DNA of 64,000 bases. Source: Chloroflexota bacterium (lineage in GTDB: Bacteria > Chloroflexota > Limnocylindria > Limnocylindrales > CSP1-4). Below the pieces are notes generated by a model. The model saw nothing but the letters and a program-made list of their open reading frames with translations. It made no database searches and was not told the origin of the DNA. Positions 8,894-17,745 of the stretch are shown here, in pieces. The position numbers and the translations under genes were made by a program. The stretch lies in contig JAHBUZ010000007.1 in assembly GCA_019637815.1 (NCBI GenBank), positions 62,001-126,000 on the forward strand. The letters are read 5' to 3'. Each line of letters starts with the position of its first letter. Positions within the stretch are counted from its first letter, which is position 1.

Positions 8894-9864
8894 CGGGTCC
8901 CGTCCCGGTGGGCCATCGCCCGCCGAGCCGCGGCCGCGATGTCCGAGGGCTGCATGCCGTGGTGGGTGAACAGGTCATCGATGCCGCCGCTGTCCACCCA
9001 CCGATCGCGGACGCCGATGCGCTGCACCGGCACCGGCGCCTGCTCGGCCAGGACCTCGGTCACCGCCGCGCCCAGGCCCCCCAGGATGCTCGCGTTCTCG
9101 GCCGTGACCGCGCATCCGGTACGGGATGCCGAGGCGACCACGAGATCGGTGTCCAGGGGCTTGATGGAGCCCAGGTGGACCACCTCCGCACGGATGCCAT
9201 CGGCCACGAGCGTCTCGGCGGCACGGACACACAGGCTGGTCATGACCCCGGTACCGAAGAGTGTCACGTCCGCGCCCTCGATGACCACCTCGCCCCTGCC
9301 CCAGGTGAACGTGTGCGCCGGTCCGAACAGGTCCGGGACGGTCAACCGGGTGACCCGGAAGTAGACCGGACCGGGGGTCGCCATGGCGGTCCGCATGATC
9401 GCCCGCAGGTCCGCGTTGTCCCCGGCATCCGCGACCCGCATCCCCGGCAGCGCGCGCATGACCGCGATGTCCTCGATGCAGTTGTGCGACGCCCCCGCGC
9501 GACTCGTGGGCAACCCGACATACGATCCCGGGATCGTCACGTCCAGGCCGGGATAGCAGATGGAGATGGCGACCTGGTCGAGCGCCCGGCGTGCCGCGAA
9601 CACCGCGAAGGTGGAGGGCACCGGCTGGAACCCCTCGAGCGCAAGGCCCGCGGCGATCCCGAACAGATCCTGCTCTGCGATGCCCACCTGGATGAACCGG
9701 TCCGGGAAGGCCGCCTTGAACGCCGAGGTCTTGGACGACGTGTGGAGATCCGCGTCCAGGACGATCATCCGGGGCAGCTCCTGCCCCAGCTCCACGAGCG
9801 CGGCCGCGAACGCGTCGCGCATCTCCTTCGGACGGCCGGCCGCCGGCGCGTCACTCCCCGCCAT
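8890..9864 (-). CDS. Split transketolase, C-terminal (pyrimidine/TKC) subunit
   Basis: The protein has the pyrimidine-binding domain of transketolases: GIAEQDLFGIAAGLALEG, with the conserved Glu that activates thiamine diphosphate, then STFAVFAARRALDQV. A transketolase C-terminal domain follows. I chose the ATG at 9864 (324 residues), which overlaps the N-subunit stop by 14 nt; an earlier start at 9891 would overlap by 41 nt. Split transketolases of this kind include apulose-4-phosphate transketolase (AptA/AptB) of the non-oxidative apiose pathway, so this pair could serve apiose use. A general pentose role is also possible. Confidence 0.85.
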   Translation of the reverse strand: MAGSDAPAAGRPKEMRDAFAAALVELGQELPRMIVLDADLHTSSKTSAFKAAFPDRFIQVGIAEQDLFGIAAGLALEGFQPVPSTFAVFAARRALDQVAISICYPGLDVTIPGSYVGLPTSRAGASHNCIEDIAVMRALPGMRVADAGDNADLRAIMRTAMATPGPVYFRVTRLTVPDLFGPAHTFTWGRGEVVIEGADVTLFGTGVMTSLCVRAAETLVADGIRAEVVHLGSIKPLDTDLVVASASRTGCAVTAENASILGGLGAAVTEVLAEQAPVPVQRIGVRDRWVDSGGIDDLFTHHGMQPSDIAAAARRAMAHRDGTR

Positions 9865-10780
9865 AGAACGTCTCCTTGGCGACGGGGTCATCGAGTCGGC
9901 TGTAGCCCTCGTCCGGGAACCCGTATCGGCGCGCGAGCTCCCGGAGCATCCGGTCCGCCGTGGCCCCGTCCGGCGCGTGGGTGTGCCACTTGGAGTTGAA
10001 CTCCGCTGCTTCCACGCCCATCCCCTTCACCGTGTGAGCGATGACCACGATGGGCCTGCCATGCGGCAGGATCCAGCGGGCGCGGTGGAACGCGTCGTCG
10101 AGCGCATCGAGGTCGTGGCCGTCCACCTCCAGCACCTCCCAGCCGAAGGCACGCCACTTGTCCGCGAAGGGCTCGATGGCCATCTGGTCGTGCACGAACC
10201 CCTTGGCCATGACCTTGTTGTAGTCCACGACCGCGATGAGGTCGTCGAGCTGGTAGTGGGCGGCCGCCATGGCTGCCTCCCACACGTTGCCCTCGTTGCA
10301 CTCGCCGTCACCCAGGATGCAGAACACGCGAGCGCGAGGGTCGGCCTTGTAGCGCAGGCCGAGCGCACGACCGACGGCCACGGACAGACCCATGCCCAGC
10401 GGACCGCCGGAGGCCTCGAGGCCCGGCGTGCGGGTCATGTCCGTGTGCCCCTCGAGGATGCCGCCCAGCTCGCAGTAGCTGTAGATCTCGGACTCCGGGA
10501 AGTAGCCCCGCAGCGCCATCGCGGCGTACAGCCCGGGTGATCCGTGGGCCTTGGACAGGATGAGCCGATCGCGACCCTCCCACGCGGGATCCTCCGGCCG
10601 CACCGACATGTGCCGGAAGTAGAGCACCGCGAGGATCTCGGCCATCGAGAAGGAGCCACCGATGTGGCCCCACTGCCCCCACGTGATCATCTCCACGGAG
10701 AGGCGACGGATGCGATAGGCGATCGCGGCCAGGCGGTCGCGCTCCGCGTCCGGGAGACGACCACCGATCCGCTCGATCAT
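9851..10780 (-). CDS. Split transketolase, N-terminal (TPP-binding) subunit
   Basis: The 309-residue protein carries the thiamine diphosphate/Mg motif GDGECNEG (Gly157-Asp158-Gly159, with the Asn at 162) and the conserved SKAHGSPGLYA segment near 76-86. The ATG at 10780 leaves 19 nt to the regulator stop; longer in-frame starts would run into the regulator gene and lack homologous sequence. It pairs with the C-subunit immediately downstream to form a heteromeric transketolase. The position inside a sugar-acid operon points to a dedicated catabolic enzyme rather than the housekeeping pentose-phosphate one. Confidence 0.85.
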   Translation of the reverse strand: MIERIGGRLPDAERDRLAAIAYRIRRLSVEMITWGQWGHIGGSFSMAEILAVLYFRHMSVRPEDPAWEGRDRLILSKAHGSPGLYAAMALRGYFPESEIYSYCELGGILEGHTDMTRTPGLEASGGPLGMGLSVAVGRALGLRYKADPRARVFCILGDGECNEGNVWEAAMAAAHYQLDDLIAVVDYNKVMAKGFVHDQMAIEPFADKWRAFGWEVLEVDGHDLDALDDAFHRARWILPHGRPIVVIAHTVKGMGVEAAEFNSKWHTHAPDGATADRMLRELARRYGFPDEGYSRLDDPVAKETFYGGE

Positions 10781-10799
10781 GTGGCCATCCGCCCGGTGG

Positions 10800-11552
10800 T
10801 CATGGGTCCACCTCGCCACCGACGGCCTCGTGGAGCGTCTGGCGTGCCTCGTCCATGTGCTGATCCATGGCGCGGCGCGCACGGATCGGGTCACCTGCCC
10901 GCACGGCCTCGAGCACCGCGCGGTGGTGGGTCAGGCTCCGACGGGGCGTCCCCGGGATGCCCAGGGCGAGCATCCGGACCTCCTGCATCACGCCCGCGAG
11001 CGAGTCGAGGATGATCGAGAACAGCTCGTTGTGCGTGGCACCGGCGAGCGCCTGGTGGAACGCGATGTCCTCGGTGATGAACGCATCCGGGTCATCCAGG
11101 TGGGCCTCCGCGGCCTGGACGATGGCATCCAGCGCCCGAAGGTCGTTCGGGGTGCGCCGCACTGCGGCGAGGGACGCGATCTCGTTCTCGAGCACCCGCC
11201 GGACCTCGGTCACCTTGTCGGCGTCCGCGCTGCTCGACTGGACCCGCAGGAGCACGCGCATCGACTCGGCAGCGGTCGCTGGCGTCGGTGCGCGGACCAC
11301 GGTGCCCCGACCACCCTCCACCTCCACCAGCCGACGAGCGGCAAGGGCGCGGACCGCCTCCCGGACCACGGTGCGGCTCACGCCGAACTGGGCCGCGAGC
11401 TCCCGCTCGGAGGGCAGTCGGTCACCCTCACCCAGTCGACTCTCGAGGATGAGTCGCTCGAGCTCTGCCACCACCTGGTTGGCCAGCGTCTCCACGCGCG
11501 GCAGCGCCGAGACGAGCCGCACGGCGGGCTCGCGGGCGTCACTGGTCGGCAT
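10800..11552 (-). CDS. GntR-family (FCD/FadR subgroup) transcriptional regulator 1
   Basis: The 250-residue protein has an N-terminal winged helix-turn-helix (GDRLPSERELAAQFGVSRTV, then REAVRALAARRLV). An all-helical FCD effector domain follows with putative metal ligands in DIAFHQALAGATHN and HHRAV. I chose the ATG at 11552, preceded by GGAGG; the earlier in-frame ATG at 11615 lies inside the promoter/operator and cannot be used if that promoter is real. The gene leads the transketolase-kinase-aldolase operon and is probably autoregulated through the palindrome at 11600-11622. FCD regulators usually bind a sugar acid and release DNA. Confidence 0.87.
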   Translation of the reverse strand: MPTSDAREPAVRLVSALPRVETLANQVVAELERLILESRLGEGDRLPSERELAAQFGVSRTVVREAVRALAARRLVEVEGGRGTVVRAPTPATAAESMRVLLRVQSSSADADKVTEVRRVLENEIASLAAVRRTPNDLRALDAIVQAAEAHLDDPDAFITEDIAFHQALAGATHNELFSIILDSLAGVMQEVRMLALGIPGTPRRSLTHHRAVLEAVRAGDPIRARRAMDQHMDEARQTLHEAVGGEVDP

Positions 11553-11599
11553 CGGAACGGTCGTCCTCCAGGTTCGTCTCGGATCCGAGACGTGGTCGG

Positions 11600-11622
11600 T
11601 GGTGGTATGTGGCATACCACCA
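11600..11622 (-). promoter_or_regulatory. Perfect inverted-repeat operator for GntR regulator 1
   Basis: On the minus strand this reads TGGTGGTATG, CCA, CATACCACCA: two perfect 10-nt arms around a 3-nt centre. It overlaps the predicted -10 element of the regulator operon. GntR/FadR-type operators commonly have the form TGGT(N)ACCA, so autorepression is the simplest reading. The first 16 nt recur upstream of the transporter at 12502-12517. Confidence 0.7.
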
Positions 11623-11643
11623 TGTTCGAGGCGCGGATGTCAA
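11614..11643 (-). promoter_or_regulatory. Promoter of the GntR1-transketolase-kinase-aldolase operon
   Basis: A perfect -35 hexamer TTGACA (11643-11638) and a TGGTAT -10 (11619-11614) are separated by 18 nt on the minus strand. The operator at 11600-11622 covers the -10. Transcription would begin about 55 nt before the ATG at 11552. Confidence 0.6.
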
Positions 11644-12480
11644 GTGCGCGCCACCATCCGGGTCCCCCTCGACCCCGCATGGGCCACGGTGGGCAGCGTA
11701 CATCCCCAGACCTGGGCCCGGGCTCAGACCCACGTGGTCCGGACCGCGCGATGCGGACCATCGGCTCGGTGTGGTCGGCCAGGGGTGTGGGCAGGATCCA
11801 TAGCGAGCGGGCAGCCATCGAGGCGTACCGGGCGGCCCTCTCTCCCTCGCGCCGGTGGGCCGGCCGAGCCCCGCTGTCGACCGAGCTCCTCGACCGCCGT
11901 GCCGGCGACCCGCGACGACCGCCCGACCGGTCACGCGCTCGCGGGGCTCTCGGGGACACTTCCTGGCCGGATGCCCCGACCAGTCGGGCACCTGCCGGCT
12001 CATCGGGGACACTTCCACGCCAGATGCCCGACCGGTTGCGCACCTTCCTCATGCTCGCGGCCACCTCGCGGAGGGTCGTGACGGCGCTTCCTAGCCAGAT
12101 GCCCGACCGGTTGCGCACCTGCCGGGTCATCGGGGCCACTTCCATGCCACGTGCCCGACTGGTGGAGCGATCGGCGATCTGGCCGAGCGTGGACACGACC
12201 GGCGGGCTCGGCGCCGCCCGACACGTGGCCGACCAGTCGGACCATCTGGCAGGGATCCTCGATCCGAGGGCACCCGGGCCAGCGACGCCTTCCGGGCCAC
12301 TAACGGGCCAAGCAGCGCCTCCCGCGCCAGCCGTGGCCCGCGACTCCGGGTCACCCGCGCCACCCGGGCCAGCGACGCCACCGCCACCCGCCACCGCGCC
12401 TCCCGCGCCCGGCGGCCACCGGCCACCCGCGCCCAGCACCACCGCCGCCACCACCGCGCCACCCGCACCCCGCGCCGAGC
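11644..12480. other. Gene-free spacer with degenerate repeats and low-complexity DNA
   Basis: I see no convincing gene here. From 11950 to 12175 lies a set of four related copies of a roughly 45-nt element. From about 12240 to 12480 the DNA is a C-rich, nearly T-free run of GCCACCCGCGCC-like steps, including two copies of a CCCGGGCCAGCGACGCC segment about 90 nt apart. Reading frames through it give only Ala/Pro/Arg-rich translations. Confidence 0.6.
11950..12175. repeat. Four irregularly spaced copies of a ~45-nt repeat
   Basis: Each copy follows the pattern TCGGGGACACTTCC, about five variable bases, then a GATGCCCGACCGGTTGCG-like block. Copies start near 11950, 12003, 12079 and 12128. The second and third share an uninterrupted 27-nt match covering 12018-12044 and 12094-12120. 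Spacing of about 53, 76 and 51 nt is not regular enough for CRISPR. They could be decayed insertion-sequence ends, protein-binding sites or a small repeat family. Confidence 0.6.
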
Positions 12481-12510
12481 TTGACACCCCGCGTCCTCCC
12501 GTGGTGGTAT
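12481..12510 (+). promoter_or_regulatory. Promoter 1 of the sugar ABC transporter 1
   Basis: TTGACA (12481-12486), an 18-nt spacer and TGGTAT (12505-12510) reproduce exactly the layout of the regulator 1 promoter. It would give a leader of about 165 nt before the binding-protein ATG. Confidence 0.55.
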
Positions 12511-12524
12511 GCCACATGCCGACG
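12502..12524 (+). promoter_or_regulatory. Second GntR1 operator copy upstream of the transporter
   Basis: The first 16 nt (TGGTGGTATGCCACAT) are identical to the minus-strand reading of the operator at 11600-11622; the second arm has decayed (GCCGACG instead of ACCACCA). It overlaps the -10 of the transporter promoter. The same regulator therefore probably controls both the catabolic operon and the uptake operon. Confidence 0.6.
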
Positions 12525-12596
12525 GCCGTGCGGCAGGATCTGGGGTCTCGCGCGGTGCCAGCTCGGCTGTCGGATCAGCGGCGATGTCGGGCGGGA

Positions 12597-12626
12597 TTGA
12601 CAACCCGCGGCCGTCTCGGTCAGGAT
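12597..12626 (+). promoter_or_regulatory. Possible second transporter promoter
   Basis: A perfect TTGACA at 12597-12602 is followed, 18 nt later, by a weak -10 CAGGAT (12621-12626). It lies about 55 nt upstream of the binding-protein ATG and immediately before an inverted repeat at 12632-12647. Confidence 0.4.
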
Positions 12627-12631
12627 CCACT

Positions 12632-12647
12632 GGTCGACTGGTCGACC
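12632..12647. promoter_or_regulatory. Inverted repeat GGTCGAC-TG-GTCGACC, candidate operator
   Basis: Perfect 7-nt arms with a 2-nt centre sit where a repressor would block the promoter at 12597. The sequence is unrelated to the GntR1 operator, so a second regulator may act here. Confidence 0.4.
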
Positions 12648-12681
12648 GGTCGCCATTCACATCACCATGGGGGAGAAGCTC

Positions 12682-13779
12682 ATGCGTCATCCGACCTCGA
12701 ACCGACCGGTGGGCCGCCTGCGCGGCGTCGCGGTGATCGCGGCGATCGCGGCGATCGGCGTCATGCCGGCATCGACGACCGCCCAGGACGGGGACTCGGT
12801 AGTCGCCGGCAAGCGCCTGACGTTCATCACGTGGGGCAACGCGAGCGAGTACCAGATCGCCCAGGGCGAGTGGTTCAAGCAGTTCGCCGAGGCAGAGGGC
12901 GCGTCGGTCAACGTCATCGACGGCAAGATCGACCCGCTGGCCCAGATCAAGGCCATCGAGGACTCGGTCGCCGCGGGCGTGGACGGCATCGTCATCCAGC
13001 AGATCGACCCGGTGCCGGTCGTGGCAGCGGTCAACGCCGCCAAGGAGGCCGGCGTCCCGATCATGAACGTCGGCGGCCTCGCCGACCCCTCCGCGATGAT
13101 CCCCGTGGGTGGCACCTTCAACGACGAGCAGCTGGTCCGCGAGTCGGCCCGCGACGCCGCCCAGTGGCTCCGCGACACCGGCCGTGAGAAGGCGGAGATC
13201 GTCCTCTTCGACGTCCCCCAGAACATCGTCTGCCACGACTGGCGGATGGCCGCCTTCAAGGACGAGCTGATCAAGGAGCTCGGCGCCGACAACGTCGTCG
13301 ATGTCTACAACGACCTCGTCGACCAGAGCCTGGATGTCGTCACCACCAAGATGGAGGACATCATCCAGTCCGGCCGGTCGTTCAACATCTACAGCGCCTG
13401 TGGTGGCACCGGTGCCGTCGGTGGCCTCGATGCCCTGACCTCCGCGGGTCGGGCGAAGATGGAGAACGGCATCCCGGCGGACACGTGGGTCCTGTCCATC
13501 GATGCCACGCCGGGCGAGCTGGCCTACCTGCTCGATCCCGAGGTGTCGCTCATGAACACCATCGCGCTCACGCCCAAGACGAACGCGGAAGTGTTCCTCG
13601 CCAACTTCAAGCAGATCCTCTCCGGCGAGATCGCTCCGGATGCGAACCACGTCGCGGAGGCGCCGGGTGTGCTGTTCCGCAAGGCGGATGGCTGCGAGAT
13701 CGTCAGCACGGCCCTCGCCGACCAGTACGCCATCGTGCCCGGCTATCAGGCGGTCGACTGCAGCACCATCGGCTCCTAG
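12682..13779 (+). CDS. Sugar ABC transporter substrate-binding protein 1 (RbsB-type)
   Basis: The 365-residue protein has a short basic N-terminus, a hydrophobic segment (about residues 13-30) and a likely signal-peptidase I site after STTA. A periplasmic-binding fold with sugar-binding-1 motifs follows (VNVIDGKIDPLAQIKAIED, DGIVIQQIDP). The ATG at 12682 is chosen because GGGGGAG lies just upstream; an ATG 15 nt earlier would put that site inside the gene. No lipobox cysteine is visible, so anchoring to the membrane is unclear. The gene heads a binding-protein/permease/ATPase operon and presumably captures the sugar or glycoside used by the neighbouring enzymes. Confidence 0.88.
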   Translation: MRHPTSNRPVGRLRGVAVIAAIAAIGVMPASTTAQDGDSVVAGKRLTFITWGNASEYQIAQGEWFKQFAEAEGASVNVIDGKIDPLAQIKAIEDSVAAGVDGIVIQQIDPVPVVAAVNAAKEAGVPIMNVGGLADPSAMIPVGGTFNDEQLVRESARDAAQWLRDTGREKAEIVLFDVPQNIVCHDWRMAAFKDELIKELGADNVVDVYNDLVDQSLDVVTTKMEDIIQSGRSFNIYSACGGTGAVGGLDALTSAGRAKMENGIPADTWVLSIDATPGELAYLLDPEVSLMNTIALTPKTNAEVFLANFKQILSGEIAPDANHVAEAPGVLFRKADGCEIVSTALADQYAIVPGYQAVDCSTIGS

Positions 13780-13819
13780 GACCGAGTCTGCACATCGCGG
13801 ATCCACCGCGGATCATGGA

Positions 13820-13850
13820 CGATACGGGCCGGTACCACCGGCCCGTATCG
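13820..13850 (+). terminator. Strong hairpin between binding-protein and permease genes
   Basis: Perfect 14-nt arms CGATACGGGCCGGT and ACCGGCCCGTATCG enclose a 3-nt loop, 41 nt after the binding-protein stop, and are followed by TTTCGT. With so short a T run it is probably a partial terminator or an mRNA-stabilising hairpin. Either would yield more binding protein than membrane components. Confidence 0.7.
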
Positions 13851-13963
13851 TTTCGTCCACGGGACCCGATGGGGAACGCCCCAGGAGGGACGAACCGGAT
13901 GACCGACCACCATCCGCGCCGAGCGGGTGACCCGCGAGACGAACCAGCCGGGGACTTCCGACC

Positions 13964-14946
13964 ATGACCACCACCTATCGCCAGAAGCTCATCATCAACG
14001 TGATCGCCCTCGTGGCGGTCGCTGGCGTGTTCGCCATCCTGACGCCCCGGTTCCTGACCGACGTCAACCTCACCAACGTCCTGCGCAACGTCGCGCCCGT
14101 CGTGATCGTCGGGTCGGCGTTCACCCTGCTCATGGTCGCCCGAGGCCTCGACCTCTCGGTCGGGTCGGTGATCGCGCTGTCGGGCTGCATCGCGGCGCTC
14201 GCCGCGGGGATCGAGGGCCTGCCCCTCCCGATCGCCTTCCTCATGGGCATCGCGGCAGGCGCCGTCATCGGGCTCATCAACGCGGTCCTCACGGTGCCTT
14301 TCGGCATCAATGCCGTCATCGCCACACTCGGGACCCTGTACGTCGCGCGTGGCACCGCGCAGCTGCTCACCGGGGGCGTCTCCGTGTACGGGGTCGGCGA
14401 CGACTTCGATCGCCTCGGCAACGGCTCCTTCCTGGGCATCGCCAACCCCATCTGGGTCATGCTCATCGTGGTCGTCGTGTTCATGGCGCTGGAGCGGTTC
14501 ACGCTCCTGGGGCGCTACGCCGTGGCGACCGGCAGCAACCCGGAGGCGGCGTTCCTGTCCGGTGTCCCGGGTCGCCGGATCCAGGCGACGCTGTATGTCC
14601 TGACCGGGGCGATGGCCGGCCTGGCGGGCGTCCTGCTCGCCTCGCGGCTCCGCTCGGGCCAGGTCAACGTGGGCGTGGGCTTCGAGTTCGACGTCATCGT
14701 CGCCACGATCCTGGGCGGCACCAGCCTCGCGGGTGGCGAGGGGACGGTGTCCGGGATGCTCATCGGCGCGCTCATCGTGGGCATCCTCGCCAACGGGCTC
14801 AACCTCATCGGGGTCCCGGCCTTCTGGCAGACGGTCGCCCAGGGGGTGGTGCTGGTCCTCGCGGTCGGCCTCGATGTCGCCCTTCGCGCGAGGCTCAAGC
14901 GGCGACGCCGTGCGGCCGCCACGGGTGCGGGTGCCCAGGCCGCGGC

Positions 14947-14950
<4 letters not shown>
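13964..14950 (+). CDS. Sugar ABC transporter permease 1 (RbsC-type)
   Basis: The 328-residue integral membrane protein is almost entirely hydrophobic segments. It has the family signatures MVARGLDLSVGSVIALSGC near residues 59-77 and GGTSLAGGEGTVSGMLIGAL near 249-268. It belongs to the BPD_transp_2 family of ribose/xylose-type importers and forms the translocation channel with the ATPase encoded next. The ATPase gene starts on its stop codon as ATGA. The C-terminus is a short basic Arg/Ala tail. Confidence 0.88.
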
Positions 14951-16486
<1,536 letters not shown>

Positions 16487-16488
<2 letters not shown>

Positions 16489-16503
16489 GCCCGGTCAGGG
16501 CTC
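16487..16503 (+). terminator. Short hairpin overlapping the transporter 1 stop codon
   Basis: GAGCCC and GGGCTC arms with a 5-nt loop begin at the last bases of the stop codon. Only six pairs and no T run, so it is a weak terminator candidate for the plus-strand operon. Confidence 0.3.
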
Positions 16504-16626
16504 GTGGGGCTGGTCCGGGTCCCATGGTCGAGACGTCCCCCGAAGCGGCGCGATACCCTCTCGACTCGAGTCAGGCCCGTCGGTGATCCGGGATGCCCGC
16601 CCGAGCGGTCATCGACGCGACGTATG

Positions 16627-17625
16627 TCACGTCGCCGACGCGCGGTCCACTGTGGACAAGGCGCTCGACGTCAGGCGCTCCGGGAAGACCTGTGTCCCGT
16701 GTCGTCCCGTGTGCAGCCAATGCAGGTAGGTGGCCTGCATCTGCAAGGTGCGAGGTCCGGGTCGCCCGTCGGCGATGACCCAGCCATCGATCTCCCTGAC
16801 CGGCACGATGCCGGACACGGTGTTCATCATCATGACCTCATCAGCCGATGTGAGATCGAAGGGTGTGTAGAAGCCCGTCTGCACCTCCATACCGAGCTCG
16901 CGCGCGAGGTCCATGACCGTGGCCCGGGTGATGCCCTCGAGGATGCCGCGTGACGGCGTGAACAGCGTGTTGCCACGGATCGCCGCGATATTGAAGCCCG
17001 GGCATTCGCACGCGTAGCCGCTCTCGTCGAGGAACATCCCTTCGTCGTACCCGGCGTCCCAGGCCTCCAGCTTGCCAAGGACGTTGTTCAGATAGTTCAG
17101 GCTCTTGATCTGCGGCTCGAGGCCCTGGTGGGAGAGCTTGCGTAGGGCGAGGATCTTGATGCGGATGCCGTCATCCATCCGCTCGGCCGAGACCTCGTAC
17201 TGCTGAGGGCGAGCGAAGATCACCACGCCCGCGTCACCGCACTTGCGCGGATCCATCACAGGATGCGGACTCACACCACGTGTCACGAGGACCTTGATGT
17301 AGAAGTCGGCGAGGCCGTTGCGACGCACGGTCTCGATGATCGCCTCGCGCATCTCCGCCTGCTCCATGCGGAGGTTGCGGATCTTGAGTCCGGCCACCGA
17401 CCGGTAGAGACGGTCGAGATGCGCGTCGAGCTGGTAGATGTATCCATTCCGGCCGCACCAGGCATCGAAACAGCCGTCCCCATACATGAGCCCATGATCG
17501 AGCGTGGAGACCGTGGCCTGGCTGTTCGGCAGATACTCGCCGTTGACATAGACGATGAGCTCGTCCGGGTGCTCGATCCGCGGGGGATCGAGGACTGGAT
17601 CCTGCTCGTTGACGGTCATTCCCAT
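16627..17625 (-). CDS. Class IV PLP aminotransferase (IlvE-like)
   Basis: The 332-residue protein matches branched-chain/D-amino-acid aminotransferases. STLDHGLMYGDGCFDAW is near residues 41-57, and the PLP lysine is in QIKSLNYLNNVLGKLEA. An ECPGFNIAAIRG segment near the conserved Glu that contacts PLP follows. The ATG at 17625 lies 9 nt after GGAGGAG; a second ATG two codons later is less well spaced. It follows the second GntR gene by 120 nt on the same strand and could be the last gene of the transporter 2 operon or an independent ilvE. Which amino acid it uses is not evident. Confidence 0.8.
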   Translation of the reverse strand: MGMTVNEQDPVLDPPRIEHPDELIVYVNGEYLPNSQATVSTLDHGLMYGDGCFDAWCGRNGYIYQLDAHLDRLYRSVAGLKIRNLRMEQAEMREAIIETVRRNGLADFYIKVLVTRGVSPHPVMDPRKCGDAGVVIFARPQQYEVSAERMDDGIRIKILALRKLSHQGLEPQIKSLNYLNNVLGKLEAWDAGYDEGMFLDESGYACECPGFNIAAIRGNTLFTPSRGILEGITRATVMDLARELGMEVQTGFYTPFDLTSADEVMMMNTVSGIVPVREIDGWVIADGRPGPRTLQMQATYLHWLHTGRHGTQVFPERLTSSALSTVDRASAT

Positions 17626-17745
17626 GACTGCTTGCTCCTCCACGATCCCACCGAGGCCCGCTGATGCCGATCGTCGGCACCGGTGCATCGGATCGATACT
17701 GGTGGACAGGTCCGGCTCTCGCCGTGTCCACGGGTCGATGGATCC

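Noticed and set aside
11553-11615. Longer N-terminus for GntR regulator 1 (ATG at 11615)
   Set aside because: That ATG lies inside the -10/operator region; the ATG at 11552 has a GGAGG site and fits the family length.
11950-12175. CRISPR array
   Set aside because: Repeats are degenerate, spacing is uneven (about 53, 76 and 51 nt) and no cas gene is in the window.
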